From contig NC_135561.1 of the NCBI RefSeq assembly GCF_964340395.1, forward strand, positions 9,088,732-9,152,731: a stretch of 64,000 bases of DNA, read 5' to 3'. The stretch comes from Glandiceps talaboti. Taxonomy: Eukaryota > Hemichordata > Enteropneusta > Spengelidae. Below the pieces are notes generated by a model. The model worked only from the letters and a program-made list of their open reading frames with translations. It made no database searches and was not told the DNA's origin. The translations under genes were made by a program, and so were the position numbers. Below are positions 58,701-64,000 of the stretch, piece by piece. How positions within the stretch are numbered: the stretch's first letter is position 1; each line of letters opens with the position of its first letter.

Positions 58701-60486
58701 TAGGACACATTGACTACTAAATGTCATATTTAGATATCAAATTTATGAGGTGGTAGTCTTATAGACCAATTGAAATCAATAGAAAACTGGAGCTGAAATA
58801 GTGACACTTGGGTAATCTGACTACCAAGGGTAGAAGGTAACTTTGTAATTATCAGTATTACAAAACCAGGCATATTCAAACTTGTACATATTGTAGTTAG
58901 ACTACCAAATTCATACAGTGGTAGTCTGTTATACCCATCAATAGAAAACTGTAGCTGAAACAGTTCACTTGGGTAAATCTGACTACCCAGCATAAGAGTG
59001 AAATTTTGAGTCCTATGTAGGCCTAACAAAAAAAAAATTGTGTGGTTCTGATGACGCTCAATTTTAGAATAGGTGGAGTTACTGGAGTAGGTAGATTTTT
59101 TATTTTATTTTTATTTGTTTTTCTTTCTGTGTGGGTGTCTAGTTTAGGTTTTCCATTGTTTTGTAAATGGTTTCTGTGTTGTTTATTTCTTCCTATCAGA
59201 TGTACAGCCATTACAGATTGGAAGAACAGTCTAAGAGAGTCTTTTTAAGTTGATCTCAGTTTAAGCAATTTCTGCAATTTTATTATTTTTCTCTCGAGTA
59301 CATAGAAAAAAGTTTTATAGGGTCGGCAGTGAAAAACTAGGTTGGGTCTGGTGATTGGAACTAAACAATAATTTTATACATAAATTTGGTTGTCTTTTCT
59401 CATACGATTTATATAGTGAACTGTAAAATGAAATATTAATTTGTTTCATTTTGTCTTTTTTTTTAACAGACGTGTGGTGAATCGTAATCTTTACATTGCT
59501 ACTGCAGTGGCAGTGTTAGGATCACTCAGTTTTGGTTACACTTTAGGCTACACGTCGTCTGCTAATCCTGACATGAAGGACAAGGGTATTTTGGATGATA
59601 ACACAGCATCCTGGTTTGGGGTAGGATTATATCACATGCAGTCTTCATTTCTGGCCAAACAGCACCACCAGTGGCCAATCTGTTAAAATCTTTTGTCTTT
59701 TTGATAATCAGAATATGTGCATCGAACAGATTCTCACCAAATCGAAGGTGTAATACTGGTACCATGGATTTTTTTGGAAAGTGTAATTAAAATGAAGTTT
59801 GGTTATGTGATGTTCTAGTAATAATAGTGGTAGAAAGTTTACAAATTTTCAAATTTTTCCCATAGTTTATTGAGATTTTCATTACATGATATTTTTTAAA
59901 ATAGTGTCAATGCACTTGACTACTGTAATCTTTCAAAGGAAGGAATACAGGCAGGAGTTGGAGAGAGTTGTGAAAGCATCAAGTTATGTAATTTTACAGG
60001 GTATTAACCTATAGCCTGTTTATTGCCATTATACTGAAGACTAGTAACATATCGTAAGTTTGTTTTTAGGGGATTCAAGTACCTTTGCTATTTATTACCA
60101 CTCTAGAGTAGCCATTGCATAATTTCTGTACTAATTCACAGGCAGTGGTAGCCCTTGGAGCTATGATTGGGGGACCAATAGCAGGATGGCTTGTAGAATT
60201 TGGTGGAAGAAAATTGTGTGTTATGGCCAGTGCTTTGCCTTTTGTGATTGGCTGGTTGTGTATCTCAATATCACATGGTATATTATCCTTGTTGATGATT
60301 GGTCGAATTTTGACAGGAATTGCTGCTGGCATGTGTTCACTTGCTGTACCGGTAAGTCTTAGAATATACGAATTATTTACGTACCATCATCAAATGAGGT
60401 TCTCTTTGCATCTATTAATGGAGACCCTTATAACATACAGGACAATGTTACATTTTTTCACATGTAATTGGTAGCATGTTTGTGTG

Positions 60487-60572
<86 letters not shown>

Positions 60573-62959
60573 CCAACCAAGAGTTGAAACTGAGCTTCTA
60601 GCTTAAAGCTGGGCACAAACTAAAACTTTTGTTGCGATATATTGATCTATTGAACGGACATTGGTTTGATTATGTGCACAGTAGTAGGGTGTGATTTCTG
60701 ATGACATCCATAACCTTGCAGTGTATAATATTTGGGACCTCTGGTTTTACAGTACTTTTATCACACAGTGATTATATCTGTACAACAAAAGTGACGCTAT
60801 CACCCACTTATTTCATCTACCATATTGAACAACAGTAGTTTTTGTTTGTGTCTCTCGTAGTAACTGATAGTTCAGTTTCCGCAGTAGTATCTCACTGAAA
60901 TCTAATCAGATAAGATTTTTGATCATGTGGATATTATGTTTCAGGTGTATATTGCAGAAACATCCACACCTTCATTGAGAGGTTTTCTAGGAGCTTGTTT
61001 TCAAGTGGCTGTTACTTTGGGAATTTTATTTGCCTATCTTGTAGGTGAGGAAATATTAATTATTAATATTCGATAAATCCTATTCCTGTTATTGAAATGG
61101 AAATATGTAGATTAGTACTTGAGGTTAAAGGTTCATGATTCAATCCCAGGTTCTTACACTAATCGTACTTCATCACTGAAGCCATAAGGTTTATAGACAG
61201 GGACCGTATTCCGTATGTACTTCATCACTATCCCAGTCTAGTCAAGGCCCTGATGAAAGGCGTTGATTATGGTTCACCCCCATGGTGAGCGAAGCGCGAA
61301 TGGCGCATGTCAGTAGTAATCCATCACAAATTGACAGGCTGTCGTCACCGCTCATTAATATTCATTACAGCTGTTTTGATGATGTCCAATGTCCAACAAG
61401 GACTCCACCTCCAGTCGTTTAAACTAAAATCATGTGGGGATGCAACAACATAATCATGTTTATATGAACACTGTAGGAGGGAGCACAGAAATCTGTGCAG
61501 ATCGTCAGGGCCTTGACTAGACTGGGATAGTGATGAAGTATATATACGGAATATGGTCTCTGTCAGGAATTAGACTATAACGATTAGATACGATAAGTTG
61601 TTTATTCTGAACCAACTTTTTTCTGAGGTCTACTTTTTGCACAAAAATGTAATCCTATAAACAAACATGGGGCTGTTGATTTTATCATGAGACAGTTCAC
61701 CATCAAGCAAATATATTCTTGAAAAATAATAATACATGCTATTGCAAAGTTTCCAGTGCATACAAATTGTATGTGACATCCTCGATGTGTATGTTCAGTA
61801 TTTTTATGTTGTGATGAAGGATTAGGCCAAGGAAAAAAAAGAATGTGACGATGTGTTTGTTTTTACAAAATGGTGCGACGATGCCTTTTTTTTTTCTTTC
61901 TTTTTTTAAATTCTCAACAAACCTGTCACTCAATCTACTATTTATGGCAGTCACTGTTCTTTTTATTTAGGACTTTTGTGTTTCCCCACGGATTTGCAGA
62001 CTACATGGGCTGGACAAACACGAAAAAAAAGATCGATGTGAGGGTATTTAAGTGATGCGCACTCTGACCAGAAATGATTTTTCTTTTTTTTGGCCCTGTT
62101 TGGTATGCAATTTTTTATTTGAAGGTCAATTCCGGTGTCAATATCTAAACCTCTAATTGACTCAGAGGCGTACATTTTGCAATAAGTCAGTTGTCAAATT
62201 TTCAAAACAATGTACAAGTGTTACTTTTCTTCTTTTGTTGTAGGAATGGCTGGTCTTAACTACGTATGGCTTGCCCTAGTTGGGGCAATGATTCCTACGT
62301 TGATGATAATTTTGATGATATTCATGCCTGAGACTCCACGTTATTTACTCAGTAAAAACAAACGAAATGATGCTCTTGGTGCTTTAACTTATCTCAGAGG
62401 TAGTTACATCGATGTCGACGAGGAATGCTGTGAAATTGAATCAAATTTAGACCAACAGGTAAAAAACAGTTTATTTTACTGTCATTGATACTTCAGGCTA
62501 ATGACCTTTGAACCTGTGTATGCCCATATTCATTGGTTCAGATATCAGTGAGTTTTTTTTGTCATATTCTGATATCAGAACTCATCAATGGCAATTCTTT
62601 GTATGAGAAATGTAGAAACAAGTTTCCACAAATGCCTGTACCGGGGGGTATACATGATTTTCCTTAATCCAAGGACGTACTATCTGAGAATGCAATCAAA
62701 GAAAAGTTATGGGATATTCTGCTTACCCTGACCATAGACGTTTCCCTCCAACATCTATTTCATGATATAGTGACTGTAATGCTGTGTGGGTGACATCAGA
62801 TTAGAAAATGTGTGCCATTGTGATTGGCTGCTCATTCCAGTCATAAATATATATTTAGTTTCACATCATATGGAAATGCCACTGATGTCATCTAACACCG
62901 CATTAGCAGCAGCAGGTCTATTTAAATGCAATACAAATTTGCATCAGTGGCTTAAAAAA

Positions 62960-63030
<71 letters not shown>

Positions 63031-63048
63031 TGTGTGTCTGTGTGTGTC

Positions 63049-63110
<62 letters not shown>

Positions 63111-63482
63111 TATATATGTTTTTCGGTGTAAATGCTCAAATCAACAACTTACATTTATTTCATTTCACTAACTATTCGACCATCATGACTCCCACCAAAT
63201 CATCATATGTTTGTTTGCTTCTCCAGGAAGATATGTCCATGTCGGAGTTCCTGAGACCAAGTCTGTACAAGCCATTGATTGTGAGCGTAATGTTGATGAT
63301 ATTTCAACAGTTTAGTGGCATCAATGCTGTTATGTTCTACACTGTCGATATCTTCCATAGTGCTGGTTTCACTGATGGACATCTAGCAACTGTAATTGTT
63401 GGTGCAGTACAGGTGGTATTTACAATTTTAGCGGCATCCATCATGGATAGGGCTGGAAGGAGAATTTTGTTAATAGTAGCAG
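55757..63482 (+). CDS. SLC2A8: GLUT8-like facilitated hexose transporter (5' part; 3' exons outside window)
   Basis: Exons: 55757-55815, 59470-59620, 60142-60351, 60945-61044, 62244-62458, 63227-63482; phases match and the gene continues past 64000. Exon 1 encodes [21 protein letters not shown] assign it because its ATG opens the frame, its GT donor leaves exactly the two bases needed by exon 2, and it holds a [D/E]xxxL[L/I/M]-like acidic-dileucine sorting signal, as GLUT8 does. Transporter motifs follow: [15 protein letters not shown] (TM1), [21 protein letters not shown] (TM2), GGRK loop, [10 protein letters not shown] (TM4), [27 protein letters not shown] after TM6, [13 protein letters not shown] (TM7) and MDRAGRR in loop 8-9. 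MFS sugar porters of this class move glucose or fructose across endosomal/lysosomal or plasma membranes. GLUT6 and insect-type trehalose transporters are the nearest alternatives. Six of roughly ten exons are present, covering TM1 to about TM8. Confidence 0.9.
57694..58000. mobile_element. Foldback element with 115-bp arms
   Basis: 57694-57808 and 57886-58000 are reverse complements at roughly 90% by eye (for example CAATGTGAAACAACATTGAC in the left arm). The loop includes an A tract and a T tract that also pair. No coding capacity. Confidence 0.8.
59195..59370 (+). mobile_element. SINE-like repeat, plus orientation (family of 4 in window)
   Basis: Starts TATCAGATGTACAGCCATTA, continues CTTTTTAAGTTGAT and GGGTCGGCAGTGAAAAACTA, and ends in a GGTTGGGT.. 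GGAAC tail. The same sequence occurs in minus orientation at 63787-64000 and, partly, at 19107-19245 and 38450-38572. It stops about 100 bp before GLUT8 exon 2. Confidence 0.65.
60488..60570. repeat. (ACAG)n microsatellite
   Basis: About 20 ACAG units in the intron after GLUT8 exon 3. Confidence 0.95.
61195..61567. mobile_element. MITE with 62-bp terminal inverted repeats
   Basis: Arms 61195-61256 and 61504-61566 pair nearly throughout (CTTCATCACTATCCCAGTCT, then AGTCAAGGCCCTGA). Total 372 bp, non-coding, within GLUT8 intron 61045-62243. The flanking sequence does not show a clear target-site duplication. Confidence 0.8.
62961..63110. repeat. (TG)n microsatellite
   Basis: About 150 bp of TG with a few TC interruptions, ending 117 bp before GLUT8 exon 6. 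It fuses in frame with the exon in a naive reading, but the coding part starts only at 63227. Confidence 0.95.
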
Positions 63483-63786
63483 GTGAGAAACATTTCTTTC
63501 CTGGTATTGGTCATTTTATGAAAAAAAAAATGTTGATAACCGTCAGAGCTGTTACGTTGATTACACGACAGTATGAGGGGTAATATGAAATCTTTTAGTG
63601 TTCAAGTATAGCCATGTGTATTATAACATATCACATCCTCTTGTATGAGGGTGTCCGTATTTTATGTTTCTCATCATATCACCTCAAAGAAATGTCAGGC
63701 ATGGTTGTGGGATGCGATAGCAAAAATCTCCACACTACTGGATTCTTGGTTATTTGTACTGGTGGGTTTACATACTATTAGGCAAA

Positions 63787-64000
63787 AAAATAAAAAAAAT
63801 AAAAAAAAAATATTGGTTCCGGTTACCCAACCCCACCTAGTTTTTCACTGCCGACCCTAAACTTTTTTTTTTTACATATTAAAATCGCGAAAATTCTGAA
63901 GTCTCACATGAAATAGTGGATGCGGAAACTGACATCAACTTAAAAAGACAATATAAAACTGGTCTTTCAATCTGTAATGGCTGTACATCTGATGAGAAGA
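63787..64000 (-). mobile_element. SINE-like repeat, minus orientation
   Basis: Reverse complement of the element at 59195-59370, longer and better preserved: it includes TTTCCGCATCCACTATTTCA and ACTAGGTGGGGTTGGGTAAC and an A/T-rich tail at its left side. Its 5' end runs off the window. The sequence 63483-63786 is GLUT8 intron with no other feature. Confidence 0.65.

Larger units (their letters stand above)
55816..59469 (+). other. Intron 1 of the GLUT8-like gene
   Basis: 3.65 kb. Contains a degenerate CCATTTCCA/CTGGAAC-type array (56895-57010), a 38-bp hairpin (57034-57071), a foldback element (57694-58000), the dispersed repeat of 30050 (58150-58350), two copies of the 46995 repeat, and a SINE-like copy ending just before exon 2. 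Confidence 0.7.

Noticed and set aside
62786-63583. 265-codon frame ending in transporter sequence
   Set aside because: The first part is intron with a (TG)n run; the coding exon begins after the CTCCAG acceptor at 63227 and ends at 63482.

Overview
This is eukaryotic nuclear DNA. Four split-gene families are visible with GT-AG introns in the standard code, and the DNA between them is AT-rich and crowded with microsatellites, minisatellites and short inverted-repeat elements. The gene content and the style of non-coding DNA fit a bilaterian animal, most likely a marine invertebrate. A mollusc, brachiopod/phoronid or annelid, a hemichordate or an amphioxus are all possible; the window alone does not decide between them. 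No prokaryotic features are present (no operons, CRISPR arrays or insertion sequences).

Layout: (1) 776-9109, plus strand: the last 12 exons of an arylsulfatase B-type sulfatase, whose N-terminal exons (with the formylglycine cysteine motif) lie before base 1. (2) 9110 to about 26.4 kb: a gene-free interval of simple repeats and foldback elements. (3) 26500-32564, plus: a complete three-exon Tribbles pseudokinase of 339 aa, followed by 4 kb of probable 3' UTR. (4) 39225-43921, minus: a two-exon gene for a 793-aa protein with an N-terminal Crypton-type tyrosine-recombinase-derived domain (DUF3504, as in ZMYM2 and QRICH1) and two C-terminal C2H2 zinc fingers. (5) 51867-55195, minus: a diverged tandem paralogue of that gene, 770 aa. 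(6) 55757 to beyond the right edge, plus: a GLUT8-like sugar transporter (SLC2A8 family), head-to-head with gene 5. Its first exon is only 59 bp and sits 3.65 kb before the second; it was found by phase matching.

The genes do not form a pathway. The sulfatase (lysosomal or secreted glycosaminoglycan desulfation) and GLUT8 (an intracellular, dileucine-sorted hexose transporter) are both endolysosome-associated families, but they are about 47 kb apart and nothing else links them. The most original content is the tandem pair of Crypton-domain plus zinc-finger genes, in which the recombinase catalytic residues have eroded differently. Next come several families of small palindromic or foldback elements and SINE-like repeats that recur within the window.
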